Shown: positions 33,163 through 42,421, counted from the stretch's first letter. The stretch is DNA of 64,000 bases from Candidatus Rokuibacteriota bacterium (GCA_003220535.1 QHSU01000054.1:62001-126000), one strand, 5' to 3'. Program-made: numbers and translations. Notes: generated by a model not told the origin, from the letters alone.

Positions 33163-34470
33163 ATGCCGCTCATGCGCCGCGACGCCTACGGCCTGCCGGT
33201 GAGCACCGGAACGGCGGCGGCGCTCGAGGCCTACGATCGGGCCGTCGAAGGGCTCCTCTCGTGGGACGGTCGGGCCCTCGACCTCTTTCGCACGGCGAAC
33301 GCCCACGACCCGGGACTGGCTCTGGGCCACGCCGGCGCGGCGGTCTGCCTCTTTCTCGAGGAGCGCTTCGCCGAAGCGCAAGAGGCGGCGAAGGTCGCGC
33401 GTGCCGCCGTGCGCCCCCAGACCCAACGCGAGCGGCGCCACGTCGAAGCCCTCGCGCTCCTGGTCGAGGGCAAGGTGCCCGAGGCCGAACGCGCGATGCG
33501 GGAGCATCTGGCGGAGTATCCGCGGGACCTGGTCATGTTCCAGCGCCTCTACTTCATCTGGTTCTGGCAGGGGAAGTTCCCGGCCATGCTGGCGCTCGCC
33601 GGCTCGCTGAATCGTTACCAACCCGGTGATTCCTTCATGCTCGGCCTGCATGCCTTCGCCCTCGAGCAGGCGGGCCGCTGCGACGAGGCAGTGCGTCTGG
33701 CGCGCGCCGCCAACCTGAAAAATCCGCGCGACGCCTGGGCGGTCCACGCGCTCGCGCATGCGCTCTACGAGATGGCGGCGTTCGACACGGGGATCGCGCG
33801 CCTGCCCGCGGCAATCCACCCGTGCACGCATCTGGGATGGTTCAGGAACCATCTGCTGTGGCACCTCGCGCTGATGCACCTGGCCCGGGGCGACTACGAG
33901 CGAGCCTCGCGGCTCGGGCGGAGCGCCTTCGAGCGGGCGCCGTCGTCCATCCCCGGCGACCTGCACGACTCGATCTCGCTCCTCTGGCGGCTCGACCTCA
34001 TCGGGTTCGGCGTGACGGAGCGCTGGCCGCCGTTCGCGCGAATCGCCGCCGGGCGCCTGGATCGCCCGGCGCTCCTCTTCCACGCGGCCCATCTCGCCAT
34101 GGCGCTGGCCGCCGGCGGCGACTGGCCGACCGCCGATCGGCAGCTGGGGATGCTGCGCGGGCGGAGCCCGCATGACCGGACCGGACTCAGCGGCAATGTC
34201 CTGGTGCCGCTGATCGAGGGCCTCCACGCGTTCGCCGCGCGCGACTACCGGCGCGCGATCGAGCGCATCGAGCCCGTGGCGCCCCGTATCGTCGAGCTGG
34301 GCGGCAGCCGCGCTCAGCGCGACGTCTTCCACGACACGCTGCTCGAGGCTTGCTTCAGGGCCGGGGACATGGACCGGGCGGAGCGGCTCCTGGCCGAGCG
34401 CGTTGCACGGCGTCCGGACCGCTTCTGGAAGACCCGAAGCTCGACGAGCCTCCGCCCGACCGCGGGATGA
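33163..34470 (+). CDS. TPR-like repeat protein
   Basis: A 435-residue all-helical protein with tetratricopeptide-like units (DPGLALGHAGAAVCLFLEERF, YQPGDSFMLGLHAFALEQAG and DAWAVHALAHALYEMAAFD). The arrangement and the W-H and H-pair segments recall the TTC38 family. No catalytic residues are seen. It likely acts as a protein-interaction scaffold in the cytoplasm. The ATG at 33163 (another at 33172) sits 2 nt after the hydrolase stop; its stop overlaps the nucleotidase start (ATGA). Confidence 0.82.
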   Translation: MPLMRRDAYGLPVSTGTAAALEAYDRAVEGLLSWDGRALDLFRTANAHDPGLALGHAGAAVCLFLEERFAEAQEAAKVARAAVRPQTQRERRHVEALALLVEGKVPEAERAMREHLAEYPRDLVMFQRLYFIWFWQGKFPAMLALAGSLNRYQPGDSFMLGLHAFALEQAGRCDEAVRLARAANLKNPRDAWAVHALAHALYEMAAFDTGIARLPAAIHPCTHLGWFRNHLLWHLALMHLARGDYERASRLGRSAFERAPSSIPGDLHDSISLLWRLDLIGFGVTERWPPFARIAAGRLDRPALLFHAAHLAMALAAGGDWPTADRQLGMLRGRSPHDRTGLSGNVLVPLIEGLHAFAARDYRRAIERIEPVAPRIVELGGSRAQRDVFHDTLLEACFRAGDMDRAERLLAERVARRPDRFWKTRSSTSLRPTAG

Positions 34471-35823
34471 CGCGTCGGTGGACGCGCATCGCGCTCGTCG
34501 TCGTCGCGGTCCTCCTCGCCGCGTGCGCGTCGCGGGGCGATCGGGCCGCGGACGCCGATCTCGTCCGGCTGACGCTGCTGCAGATCAGCGATCACTACGT
34601 GCTGGGGCCCGTGGACGGAGGCCGGCGGGGCGGCATGGCACGGTTGGCGACGCTCGTCCGGGAGCTCAAGCGGGAGAATCCGAACACGGTCTTCGTGCTC
34701 GCGGGCGACACGATCTCGCCGTCCGTCGAGTCCACGTTCCTCCAGGGGGCGCAGATGATCGCGGCCCTCGACGCGATCGGCCTCGATCTCGCGACCTTCG
34801 GCAACCACGAGTTCGACTTCGGCCCATCGGTGCTCGCCGAGCGCATGAAGGAGTCGAAGTTCCGTTGGCTCTCGGCCAACGTCGTCGACCGGCGCTCGAG
34901 CCTGCCGTTCGGCGGCGCGTCGACGGATGTCCTGCTGACCCTCGAGGGCGCCCGCGTCGGGTTCTTCGGTCTCACGACCGCCGAGACGGCACAGACCTCG
35001 CGCCCCGGAGCACGATCCCCTGGTGGCCGAGGAAGGCCGGACGTTGATCACGAAGGGAGGATCCGACGCGCGCTACCTGGTCCAGGTAGACCTGTGGCTG
35101 ACGCGCGAGGGCCGACTCGTGGAGCGGTCGTGGCGCTTTCGCGAGGTGAGCCGGCGAATTCCTTCCGACCCCGCGGTCGAGGAGCTGGTCAGCGCGTACG
35201 CCAAGCGGTTCGACCGCGAGCTCGACATGGTCGTTGGCCGTACGACGGTTCCGCTCGAAGCCCACACGAGCAAGCTCCGCACCCAGGAAACCAATCTCGG
35301 CAACCTCGTGGCCGACCTCGTCCGAGAGCGGCTCGAGGCCGACGTGGCCCTCGTGAACGGCGGCGCGATCCGCACCAACCGGACCGTGTCGGCGGGACCC
35401 CTGACCAAGCGCGACGTCCACACGATCCTGCCCTTCGCCGATGTGGTATTGAAGCTCGAGATGCGCGGACGCGACCTCCGCGCGGCGCTCGAGCACGGGC
35501 TGGCCCAGGCCGATCGGGAAGGCGGTGGCTTTCTGCAGCTCTCCGGGGTTCGGCTCGTGCGCGACTCACGGCTGCCGATCGGACAGCGGATCGTGAGCGC
35601 GACCGTCGGCGACAGACCGCTCGCGGACGCCGCCGCCTACACCGTCGCCGTGCCGAGCTATCTGGTCCGGGGCGGCGACGGCTTCACCGTCTTCGCGCGG
35701 GCTCGCCTCGTCATCGCCGAAGCGAGCGGCCCGCAGGTCGCTCAGCTCGTCCTGGAAGCGATCACCGCACGCGGCACGATCGCTCCGACGAACGACCGGC
35801 GCATCTCCGAAGCCCCGCAGTAG
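34467..35823 (+). pseudogene. 5'-nucleotidase/metallophosphatase, frameshifted with internal loss
   Basis: The N-terminal lipoprotein signal (ALVVVAVLLAACAS, Cys lipobox), metal-binding QISDHY, and FGNHEFDFG are in one frame to about 35000. The rest is in the next frame: the metal motif remnant EHDPLVAEEGRTLITKGG, and the complete C-terminal domain with TNLGNLVADLVRERLEADVA, NGGAIRTNR and VPSYLVRGGDGFTVF. Between GFFGLTTAETAQTS and EHDP the family normally has some 60-75 residues, including the third and fourth metal motifs. So a deletion of about 200 bp with a frame change has occurred or is an assembly fault. As read, no active enzyme is made. Confidence 0.85.
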
Positions 35824-35829
35824 CCGCGC

Positions 35830-35856
35830 TTATCCACTTATCCCCACGAATCCACA
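35830..35856. promoter_or_regulatory. Cluster of DnaA-box-like 9-mers
   Basis: TTATCCACT (35830-35838), TTATCCCCA (35838-35846) and GAATCCACA (35848-35856) lie end to end. Against the consensus TTATCCACA they match 8, 8 and 7 of 9. A short AT-rich tract follows. No dnaA, dnaN, gyrB or gidA lies nearby, so an origin is not supported; a DnaA-responsive promoter or titration site is possible. Confidence 0.4.
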
Positions 35857-36057
35857 AAACGAAAATCGCGCGGTGTGGCGCGATCCGGCGGCGCTGACCC
35901 CTTGTGAAGATAGAAAATTCGTGGCCGAGCGCGCGAGAAGGCTCAATGTGCGCGTCGTCACGCGGTCATCGGGCGGTGCCGCGCACAAATGCCGCATTTC
36001 TCGCGGCGATGTTCGCTGTTGCTCTCATCGCGTTGCGCACCGTACCGTCATGACGTC

Positions 36058-36435
36058 GTGCTCAACCCGCCCCGCGTTCTGGTCGTCGATGACGAGCGAA
36101 ATATCCAGGGGCTCCTGTCCGAGTTGCTGGCGGTCTGGGGTTGCGAGACCGATGTCGCGTCCAGCGGAACCGAGGGACTCACGCTCTTCAGACAGAAGAG
36201 CTACGATCTCGTCCTCACCGACTACAGCATGCCCGGGGGCTCGGGACTGGAGCTGGTCGAAAACGTCCGAAACAGCGACCCGGCCGTGGGCGTGATCATG
36301 CTGACGGCCTCCGGGGCCGAGCTCGACAGCCACGGTCAGCGGTTGGGCTTCACGCTGCTGCGAAAGCCGCTCCAGATCGATCACCTGGAGACGGCCGTGA
36401 AGCAGGCCCTGGGCGACCGGAACATCCAGGCCTAG
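36058..36435 (+). CDS. Stand-alone receiver-domain response regulator
   Basis: A 125-residue CheY-like receiver domain: LVVDDE (D11/D12), phosphorylation site D55 in VLTDYSMPGG, T84 in MLTAS and K103 in LRKPL. No output domain is present and no histidine kinase lies nearby, so it probably signals through protein contact. I placed the start at GTG 36058 because the fold begins at once; upstream in-frame codons extend to 35989 but have no receiver similarity. DnaA-box-like sites lie about 200 nt upstream. Confidence 0.88.
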   Translation: MLNPPRVLVVDDERNIQGLLSELLAVWGCETDVASSGTEGLTLFRQKSYDLVLTDYSMPGGSGLELVENVRNSDPAVGVIMLTASGAELDSHGQRLGFTLLRKPLQIDHLETAVKQALGDRNIQA

Positions 36436-36526
36436 CCTCAGGCTTCGACGTAGCTCGGCACTGCCCGAATCGTCTCCACGGCGAGCGGCAGCCTGCGGTC
36501 ATGTTCCCTGCAAGAGTGTCCGGACT

Positions 36527-36549
36527 AACACCCTGTCACATCTGGTGTT
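36527..36549. terminator. Hairpin between the receiver gene and ABC operon
   Basis: AACACC pairs with GGTGTT across 11 nt, after the receiver gene and facing the ABC operon. A bidirectional terminator is possible; no clear U-run. Confidence 0.35.
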
Positions 36550-36556
36550 TCGCTTC

Positions 36557-36571
36557 GTGACGCGCCGTCAC
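36557..36571. terminator. Hairpin overlapping the ABC permease stop
   Basis: GTGACG pairs with CGTCAC across a CGC loop; it overlaps the stop codon of the last ABC gene. Probably part of the end of that operon. Confidence 0.35.
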
Positions 36572-37512
36572 TTGCCGAGGACTTTCCGCGGGTCCAACGC
36601 GTCCCGGAGGCCGTCGCCGATGTAGTTGATGGAGAGCACCGTCAAGAAGATCGCGGTCCCCGGAAAGATGGCCCAGTGCGGAGCAAAGTCGAGGTTGTCC
36701 TTGGCGTCGAACAGAATGCGGCCCCACGTCGGTATGTCCGGTGGAAACCCGAGGCCGAGGAAGGACAGCGTGGACTCGGCGATGATCGCCGCGGCGACGT
36801 CGATGGTTCCGGCCACGATGACCGGGCCCATCGAGTTGGGCAGGATGTGGCGAACCACTTGTCGGATTGGCGCAGCGCCCAGGCTGCGCGCCGACTCCAC
36901 GAATTCCTTCTCGCGCAGCGACAGGAACTGGGCGCGGACGAGGCGGGCGACCGGCATCCAGCGCAAGCCGCCGATCACCGCCACGATCAGGATGAAGACG
37001 CCGGCCTCCGGCCCGAGCGCTTGGCGGAGCGCGTCGCGGAAGAGATAGACGATCAAGAGCAGGAGGGGTAGCCCCGGGAGCGACAGGAACATGTCCGTGA
37101 CGCGCATCAGCGTGTGGTCCACGCCGCCGCCCACGTAGCCGGAGGTCGCGCCGATCGCGGTCCCGATGGAGATCGCGATCAGCATGGCGGCGACGCCGAC
37201 CGCGAGCGAGATCCGCCCGCCGTAGAGCATGCGCGCCAGGAGGTCCTGGCCGAGGTCATCGGTGCCGAGCGGGTGGCTCCACGACGGCCCCTTGAGCTTG
37301 GCCTTGAAGTCGATCTCGTTGATCGGGTACCGCCAGACCAGAGGGCCGGCCAGCACCGCGATTACCATCGCCAGGAGGATCACGGTCCCGACCATGGCGA
37401 GGCGGTGGCGGCGGAAGCGTCGGCCCGTCTCCCGCCACAGAGACGTCCCCGGCGCTGCATCAGAGACCACGAACTTCTCGGCGACGGCCCCGGACGCTAC
37501 TCTGGCGGCCAT
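36568..37512 (-). CDS. Peptide/nickel-type ABC transporter permease (DppC/OppC-like)
   Basis: A 314-residue BPD-type permease: an N-terminal helix (AMVGTVILLAMVIAVLAGPL), HPLGTDDLGQDLLARMLYGG and the EAA loop FVESARSLGAAPIRQVVRHI, with ILPNSMGPVIV. It pairs with the DppB-like protein as the membrane channel. Its ATG shares one base with the stop of that gene (TAATG). No dppD/dppF-type ATPase follows; the operon ends here against a convergent regulator. Confidence 0.92.
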   Translation of the reverse strand: MAARVASGAVAEKFVVSDAAPGTSLWRETGRRFRRHRLAMVGTVILLAMVIAVLAGPLVWRYPINEIDFKAKLKGPSWSHPLGTDDLGQDLLARMLYGGRISLAVGVAAMLIAISIGTAIGATSGYVGGGVDHTLMRVTDMFLSLPGLPLLLLIVYLFRDALRQALGPEAGVFILIVAVIGGLRWMPVARLVRAQFLSLREKEFVESARSLGAAPIRQVVRHILPNSMGPVIVAGTIDVAAAIIAESTLSFLGLGFPPDIPTWGRILFDAKDNLDFAPHWAIFPGTAIFLTVLSINYIGDGLRDALDPRKVLGK

Positions 37513-38471
37513 TATCGATACGAGATCCGGGGGTCGAGCCAGCCGTAGAGCAGGTCGGCGGCGAGATTCGACACCACCACGAGGCACGAGAAGATGAAGG
37601 TCACCGCCATGACCACCGGCGTGTCGTTGGCGAGGATCGAGGCGATCAGGAGCGAGCCGATCCCCGGCACGCGAAAGATCTGCTCGGTGACGATGGCGCC
37701 GCCGAAGATGTTCGGGACCTGCAGCGCGACGAGAGTCACGACCGGGATCAGCGCGTTCCGGACGACGTGCTTGACGAGGGTCGTCGCCTCGGAGAGCCCC
37801 TTCGCGCGTGCGGTGTTTACGTAGTCGAGGCGGACGATGTCGAGGACGGAGGCACGCATGAAGCGGGTCATCGAGGCGGCCTGGAAGAGGCCCAGGACCG
37901 CGACTGGCATGATCGCCTGCCGGACGTGCTCCCAGTACCACCGCCACCCCGTGGCGCTGATGTCGGCCCGGTAGATGAACGGGAGCCAGTCGAGATGGAT
38001 GCTGAACAACAAGATGAAGAGGAGCCCGGTGAAGAACGTCGGCAGCGAGAACCCGATGAACGCCAGCGTCGTGGCGACCTGGTCGAAGATCGAGTAGGGG
38101 CGGAGCGCCGAATAGGTGCCGATCGGAATGGCGATGAGGATCGCCAGGAGCAGTGCCGAGCCGAGGACGACGAGCGTCGCGGGCAGCCGTTGCAGGATCA
38201 GGGTGTCCACGTTGACGCGGCTGACGAACGAGAAGCCCCAGTCCCCACGCATCATCGACACCACCCAGCGCGCGTAGCGCACGGGGAGAGGGTCGTCGAG
38301 GCCGAACTTCGCGCGGAGGTTCATGCGCACCTCGGCCGGGACGTTGGGGTTCGTCGCCAGCTCCTCGAAGGGATCACCCGGGGCCAGCGCCAGGATCGTG
38401 AACAGCACGGCGCTGATCCCGGCGAGCACCGGGACCGAGATCAGCGTGCGGCGGAGCAGGTACTTGTACAT
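37512..38471 (-). CDS. Peptide-type ABC transporter permease (DppB/OppB-like)
   Basis: A 319-residue permease with the family N-terminus YLLRRTLISVPVLAGISAVL, the extracytoplasmic FGLDDPLPVRYARWV, and the ATPase-contact loop DYVNTARAKGLSEATTLVKH. It forms the channel with the DppC-like protein and receives substrate from the binding proteins encoded upstream. A strong stem-loop lies between its start and the binding-protein gene. Confidence 0.92.
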   Translation of the reverse strand: MYKYLLRRTLISVPVLAGISAVLFTILALAPGDPFEELATNPNVPAEVRMNLRAKFGLDDPLPVRYARWVVSMMRGDWGFSFVSRVNVDTLILQRLPATLVVLGSALLLAILIAIPIGTYSALRPYSIFDQVATTLAFIGFSLPTFFTGLLFILLFSIHLDWLPFIYRADISATGWRWYWEHVRQAIMPVAVLGLFQAASMTRFMRASVLDIVRLDYVNTARAKGLSEATTLVKHVVRNALIPVVTLVALQVPNIFGGAIVTEQIFRVPGIGSLLIASILANDTPVVMAVTFIFSCLVVVSNLAADLLYGWLDPRISYR

Positions 38472-38486
38472 GGTGTTGTGGCACCC

Positions 38487-38541
38487 GAGGCGGCCGGGAG
38501 GTCGGGCCTCGGACCTGGGTCTGGGACCCGGCCCCCGCCTC
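38487..38541. promoter_or_regulatory. Long intergenic stem-loop between binding protein and permease genes
   Basis: GAGGC and GGCCGGG at 38487-38498 pair with CCCGGCC and GCCTC at 38527-38541, a 12-bp stem with a 3-nt bulge; a 5-bp inner stem is also possible. It resembles the mRNA-stabilising or attenuating hairpins found after binding-protein genes in ABC operons, which keep the binding protein in excess. Role inferred from position. Confidence 0.5.
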
Positions 38542-38549
38542 CGCAGACG

Positions 38550-40346
38550 CTACGTCTGCTTCGACCAATAGGCGAGGGCCCAGAAGTCGCCGTCCCACCC
38601 GCTCTGGACGACGTCGCGCATCCGGTTGGAGATCGCCGCGACGCGCGGGCGGAACACCACGGGAATGACCACGATGTTCTGGATCACGAGATCGTTCATT
38701 TTCACGAAAAGCGCCGCCCGCTTGACCGGGTCCATCTCGGTCTCGGCCGCCTTCCACGTCCGGTCGTACTCCTCGTTGCGCCAGCGGGTCTTGTTCGTCA
38801 GCGCGAACTTGTTGTCCTTGGCGGAAACTTCCCAAGACGTGAACTGGTCCATGAACCGCTGGGGATCGGGCTGGGTCATGGTCGTCGTGAACATCTGCAG
38901 GTCGGTGTAGAAGTGCGAGTAGGTGTCCGGGTTCGCCGGATCCGACGAGAAGTAGACGCTCGCGGTGACGGCCTTCAGATCGAGGTCGATCCCCGCCTTT
39001 GCGCAGGCCTGCTTGACGATCTGCTGGGTCTTCTGGCGCGGAGCGTTGACCGAGGTCTGGTAGACGAACTTCAGCTTCTTGCCGTCCTTGGCGCGGATGC
39101 CGTCGGCGCCGCGCTTCCAGCCCGCGGCCTCGAGGATCTGATTGGCCTTGTCGACGTTGAACACCCACTTCGTGTTCTTCGAGACGAATCGTGACGGAGC
39201 GTTGAGGAAGTTGGCGGTGGCGATGCCAGTGCGTCCATAGATCTCCTCCTGGATCGAGCCGCGGTCGACCAGGACGTTCAGCGCCTGGCGCACCGCCGGA
39301 TCGCTCAGCACAGGATGCTTGGTCTTGATGGACGACTTCTCGCCGTCGACCTCCGTCCACGGATCGGTGGTGTTGAGCTGGATGTGCTCGATGTTGCCGC
39401 CGGAGACGATGTCGGCGCGGCCCTTGCCGCCTTGCTCCCAGCGCTTGAGCTGCTCGTCCTCGACCTGCATGTTCCAGGCGTAGTCGAACTCGCCGGTCTG
39501 GAGCACAGCGCGCGCCGCCGAGGGCGCGTCGCCGCCACCCTTCATCTCGATCTGGTCGAAGAACGGCCGGTTGGGCACGTGATAGGTCGGGTTGAGCTCC
39601 CCCCGCACGATGTCGCCGGGCTTGAAGTCCACGAACCGGTAGGGCCCTGTGCCCACGGGCTTCACGTTGGTCGGCGCCTCGCGCGACTTGTCGCCCTTGA
39701 ACGCCTGGAAGAGATGCTTCGGAATGATCATCCCCGTCGGGCCGCAGAAGGCCGCCGCCCAGAAGGGCATCGGCGACTTGAAGACGAGCTTCACGGTGTG
39801 ACTGTCGACCTTGTCGATCCTGGTGATGTCGCGGTACTGACCGACCGTGACGGCGGACGTCGCCGGATCCATCACGTACTCCCAGTTGAAGACCACGTCG
39901 TCGGCCGTGAAGGGCTTGCCGTCGTGCCACTGGACGTTCTTCTTCAGTCGCCAGGTCACGGACAGCCCGTCTTTCGCGACCTGCCCGTTCTGGAGGCCCG
40001 GCACCTCCGCGGCGAGCACCGGGACGATGTTGCCGTCCGGGTCGTAGGCCCCGAGCGGCTCGTACAAGATCCGGCAGGCGTCCTGGTCCTTGGTGCCGTT
40101 CGCGAAGTGCGGGTTCAGCAAGGTCGGGGCCTGCCACCAGAGCGTCTTGACGAGGCCGCCGCCGCCGCGCTTGGTGGGGTTGAACGTCCACTTCGTCTCG
40201 GCCCGGGCCACGCCCGCCGACGCCAGCATCTGGGCTGCGAGGGGAGCAGTGAGGCCCAGGCCGACCATCATCTGAACGAAGCGGCGGCGACTCAAGGTTC
40301 CCGCCTTGACGGCGCCGATCAGCGTTCTCAGCTCGCGCTCTTCCAT
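38550..40346 (-). CDS. Peptide ABC transporter substrate-binding protein (paralog 1)
   Basis: A 598-residue SBP_bac_5-type protein with an RR-type export signal (LSRRRFVQMMVGLGLTAPLA). Family segments: TLWWQAPTLLNPHFANGTKD, VTWRLKKNVQWHDGKPFTAD, GTGPYRFVDFKPGD and the C-terminal domain. It binds peptides, opines or a related cargo and hands it to the permeases encoded downstream. It is closely related to, and exactly as long as, the next gene, so one arose by tandem duplication. Confidence 0.93.
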   Translation of the reverse strand: MEERELRTLIGAVKAGTLSRRRFVQMMVGLGLTAPLAAQMLASAGVARAETKWTFNPTKRGGGGLVKTLWWQAPTLLNPHFANGTKDQDACRILYEPLGAYDPDGNIVPVLAAEVPGLQNGQVAKDGLSVTWRLKKNVQWHDGKPFTADDVVFNWEYVMDPATSAVTVGQYRDITRIDKVDSHTVKLVFKSPMPFWAAAFCGPTGMIIPKHLFQAFKGDKSREAPTNVKPVGTGPYRFVDFKPGDIVRGELNPTYHVPNRPFFDQIEMKGGGDAPSAARAVLQTGEFDYAWNMQVEDEQLKRWEQGGKGRADIVSGGNIEHIQLNTTDPWTEVDGEKSSIKTKHPVLSDPAVRQALNVLVDRGSIQEEIYGRTGIATANFLNAPSRFVSKNTKWVFNVDKANQILEAAGWKRGADGIRAKDGKKLKFVYQTSVNAPRQKTQQIVKQACAKAGIDLDLKAVTASVYFSSDPANPDTYSHFYTDLQMFTTTMTQPDPQRFMDQFTSWEVSAKDNKFALTNKTRWRNEEYDRTWKAAETEMDPVKRAALFVKMNDLVIQNIVVIPVVFRPRVAAISNRMRDVVQSGWDGDFWALAYWSKQT

Positions 40347-40365
40347 GTGACTGCTCCTCCCTCGT

Positions 40366-40380
40366 CGGTCGGCACGACCG
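40366..40380. promoter_or_regulatory. Intergenic hairpin between the two binding-protein genes
   Basis: CGGTCG pairs with CGACCG across a GCA loop (6 bp, perfect), in the 70-nt gap. It may help separate or stabilise the two messages; no U-run follows. Confidence 0.35.
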
Positions 40381-40416
40381 CGTGGTTGGCTTCCTATCGC
40401 TTCGCGCGTCGTAATG

Positions 40417-42213
40417 TCAAGACTGCCGGTACCAGTAGGCGAGACGCCAGAGGTACGAGTCCCACCCCGAGATGTCGGTCGACTTGAGCCGGTTCGACAC
40501 TCCCGCGACGAAGTTACGCCAAAGGATCGGGATGGCGACGACGTTCTGGATCACGAGATCGTTCAACCGGACGAGCAGGGCGGCACGCTTGACCGGATCC
40601 ATCTCGCTCTCCGCCGCCTTCCAGATGCGGTCATATTCGTCGTTGCGCCAGCGAGTGTAGTTGCGCCCCTGCCACTTGTTGTCCTTCGACGCGACCTCCC
40701 AGGACGTGAACTGGGCCATGAAGGTCTGGGGGTCGGGCGCGCCGGGGCCGTTCGTGTACATCTGGATGTCCGCGTAGAACTTCGAGAGGGTATCCGGGTT
40801 GGCGACATCGGACGAAAAGAACACGGACGAGATGACCGACTTCAGCTCGACGTCGATGCCCGCCTTCGCGCATGCCTGCTTCACGATCGCCTGGGTCTTC
40901 TGGCGCTCGGGGTTGGTCGACGTCTGGTAGACGAGCTTGAGCCGCTTGCCATCCTTGCCTCTGACGCCGTCGGGCGCTCGCTTCCAGCCCGCCGCCTCGA
41001 GGACCTGGTTCGCCTTGTCGACGTTGAACTCCCAGCGCGTGTTTCGCGATCGGAAACGCGCCGGCCCGTTGATGTAGTTCGCCGTCGCCTGGCCGAGGCG
41101 GCCGTAGATCTCTTCGTGGACCGCGCCGCGGTCCACGAGCAAGCTCAGCGCCGCCCGGACTGCTGGATCCGTGAGGAAGGGATGCGTCGTCTTGACCGAC
41201 GACCGCTCGCCATCGACCTCTTTCCAGGGGTCCGTGTTGTTGAGCTTGATGCTCTCGACGGAACCGCCCGTCGCCATGTCCACGTGGCCTTTCCCGCCTT
41301 GCTCGAGGCGCTTGAGGATCTCGTCCGCCACCTGCAGGTTCCACGCGAAATCGAACTCGCCTGTCTGGAGCACGGCGCGGGCCGCCGACGCGGCATCGCC
41401 GCCGCCTTTCATCTCGATCTGGTCGAAGAACGGCCGATTGGGGACGTGATAGCTCGGGTTGATCTCCCCCCTGACGGTATCGCCCGGCTTGAAGTCCACG
41501 AACCGGTAGGGGCCGGTTCCGACCGGCTTCAGGTTCGTCGGCGCCTCACGCGACTTGGCCCCCCGATACGGATCGAAGAGATGCTTGGGGACGATCATCC
41601 CGCGCGCACCGCAGAAGGCGTCGAACCAGAACGGCATGGGGTTCTTGAAGACGAGCTTCGCGGTGTGGCTGTCGAGCTTCTCGACCCGCTCGATGTCACG
41701 GTAGGCAGCCATCGTCACAGCGGCCGTCGCTGGATCGGCGGAGTATTCCCAGTTGAAGACGAGATCGTCGACGGTGAAAGGCTTTCCGTCGTGCCAGGTG
41801 ACACCGCGCTTGAGCTTCCAGGTGACCGATCTGCCGTCCCGGGCGAGCCCCCCGTTGTCCACGGTCGGAATCTCCTGCGCGAGGACGGGGAACAAATTGC
41901 CTTCAGGATCGAACGCGGCGAGGGGCTCGTAGAAGATGCGCGAGCCGTCTTGGTCCTTCGTGCCATTAGCGAAGTGGGGGTTGAGCAGCGTCGGGGCCTG
42001 CCACCAGAGCACCTTGAGCTGTCCGCCGCCGCCCCGCCGCGTCGGGGTGAAACCGTCCGTCCGCGGCTGGGCGTCGACCCCGGCGAGGTCGAGCATCTGG
42101 GCGACCAGCGGCCCGGTGAGCCCGAGCCCGAGCATGATCCGCGTGAACGCACGGCGCGACAGGTGACCGGCCCGAACGTCCGCGATGAGACCGTGGATCT
42201 CTCGCTCGTCCAT
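40417..42213 (-). CDS. Peptide ABC transporter substrate-binding protein (paralog 2)
   Basis: A second 598-residue SBP_bac_5 protein with a twin-arginine-like or Sec leader (LSRRAFTRIMLGLGLTGPLV). Its core segments match its paralog nearly residue for residue: LWWQAPTLLNPHFANGTKDQ and VTWKLKRGVTWHDGKPFTVD. The first gene of the operon, it lies about 200 nt from the divergent TlpA gene. Two binding proteins for one permease pair would widen the range of substrates. Confidence 0.93.
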   Translation of the reverse strand: MDEREIHGLIADVRAGHLSRRAFTRIMLGLGLTGPLVAQMLDLAGVDAQPRTDGFTPTRRGGGGQLKVLWWQAPTLLNPHFANGTKDQDGSRIFYEPLAAFDPEGNLFPVLAQEIPTVDNGGLARDGRSVTWKLKRGVTWHDGKPFTVDDLVFNWEYSADPATAAVTMAAYRDIERVEKLDSHTAKLVFKNPMPFWFDAFCGARGMIVPKHLFDPYRGAKSREAPTNLKPVGTGPYRFVDFKPGDTVRGEINPSYHVPNRPFFDQIEMKGGGDAASAARAVLQTGEFDFAWNLQVADEILKRLEQGGKGHVDMATGGSVESIKLNNTDPWKEVDGERSSVKTTHPFLTDPAVRAALSLLVDRGAVHEEIYGRLGQATANYINGPARFRSRNTRWEFNVDKANQVLEAAGWKRAPDGVRGKDGKRLKLVYQTSTNPERQKTQAIVKQACAKAGIDVELKSVISSVFFSSDVANPDTLSKFYADIQMYTNGPGAPDPQTFMAQFTSWEVASKDNKWQGRNYTRWRNDEYDRIWKAAESEMDPVKRAALLVRLNDLVIQNVVAIPILWRNFVAGVSNRLKSTDISGWDSYLWRLAYWYRQS

Positions 42214-42321
42214 GATGTCGTCCTCCTACCGGTGGCCGTCGGGCGGCCCGCCAGCGGACCGTGTTTCCGCGACGGGGTCTGCTCGTCGGTGAGGACTCGC
42301 GCGGGCCATCCAGGTCCGCCT

Positions 42322-42349
42322 ACTATAGCAAGCGACCATGTGGGGGCAA
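42322..42349 (-). promoter_or_regulatory. Possible promoter of the peptide ABC operon
   Basis: On the minus strand TTGCCC (42349-42344) and TATAGT (42327-42322) are 16 nt apart, giving a leader of about 100 nt before the start at 42213. Confidence 0.42.
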
Positions 42350-42368
42350 ATCGGCGACCGCGTGTAGG

Positions 42369-42376
42369 GGTATACT
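42369..42376 (+). promoter_or_regulatory. Extended -10 box (GGTATACT) upstream of TlpA
   Basis: GGTATACT lies 45 nt upstream of the TlpA ATG, with no clear -35. It faces away from the ABC operon promoter. Confidence 0.4.
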
Positions 42377-42421
42377 TTTCTGGGGTTTCGACGTGACGAT
42401 GGTAGCGATCCGGAGACGGAC

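Noticed and set aside
35830-35856. Replication origin
   Set aside because: The DnaA-like sites are few and no dnaA, dnaN, gyrB, gidA or parAB gene lies beside them.
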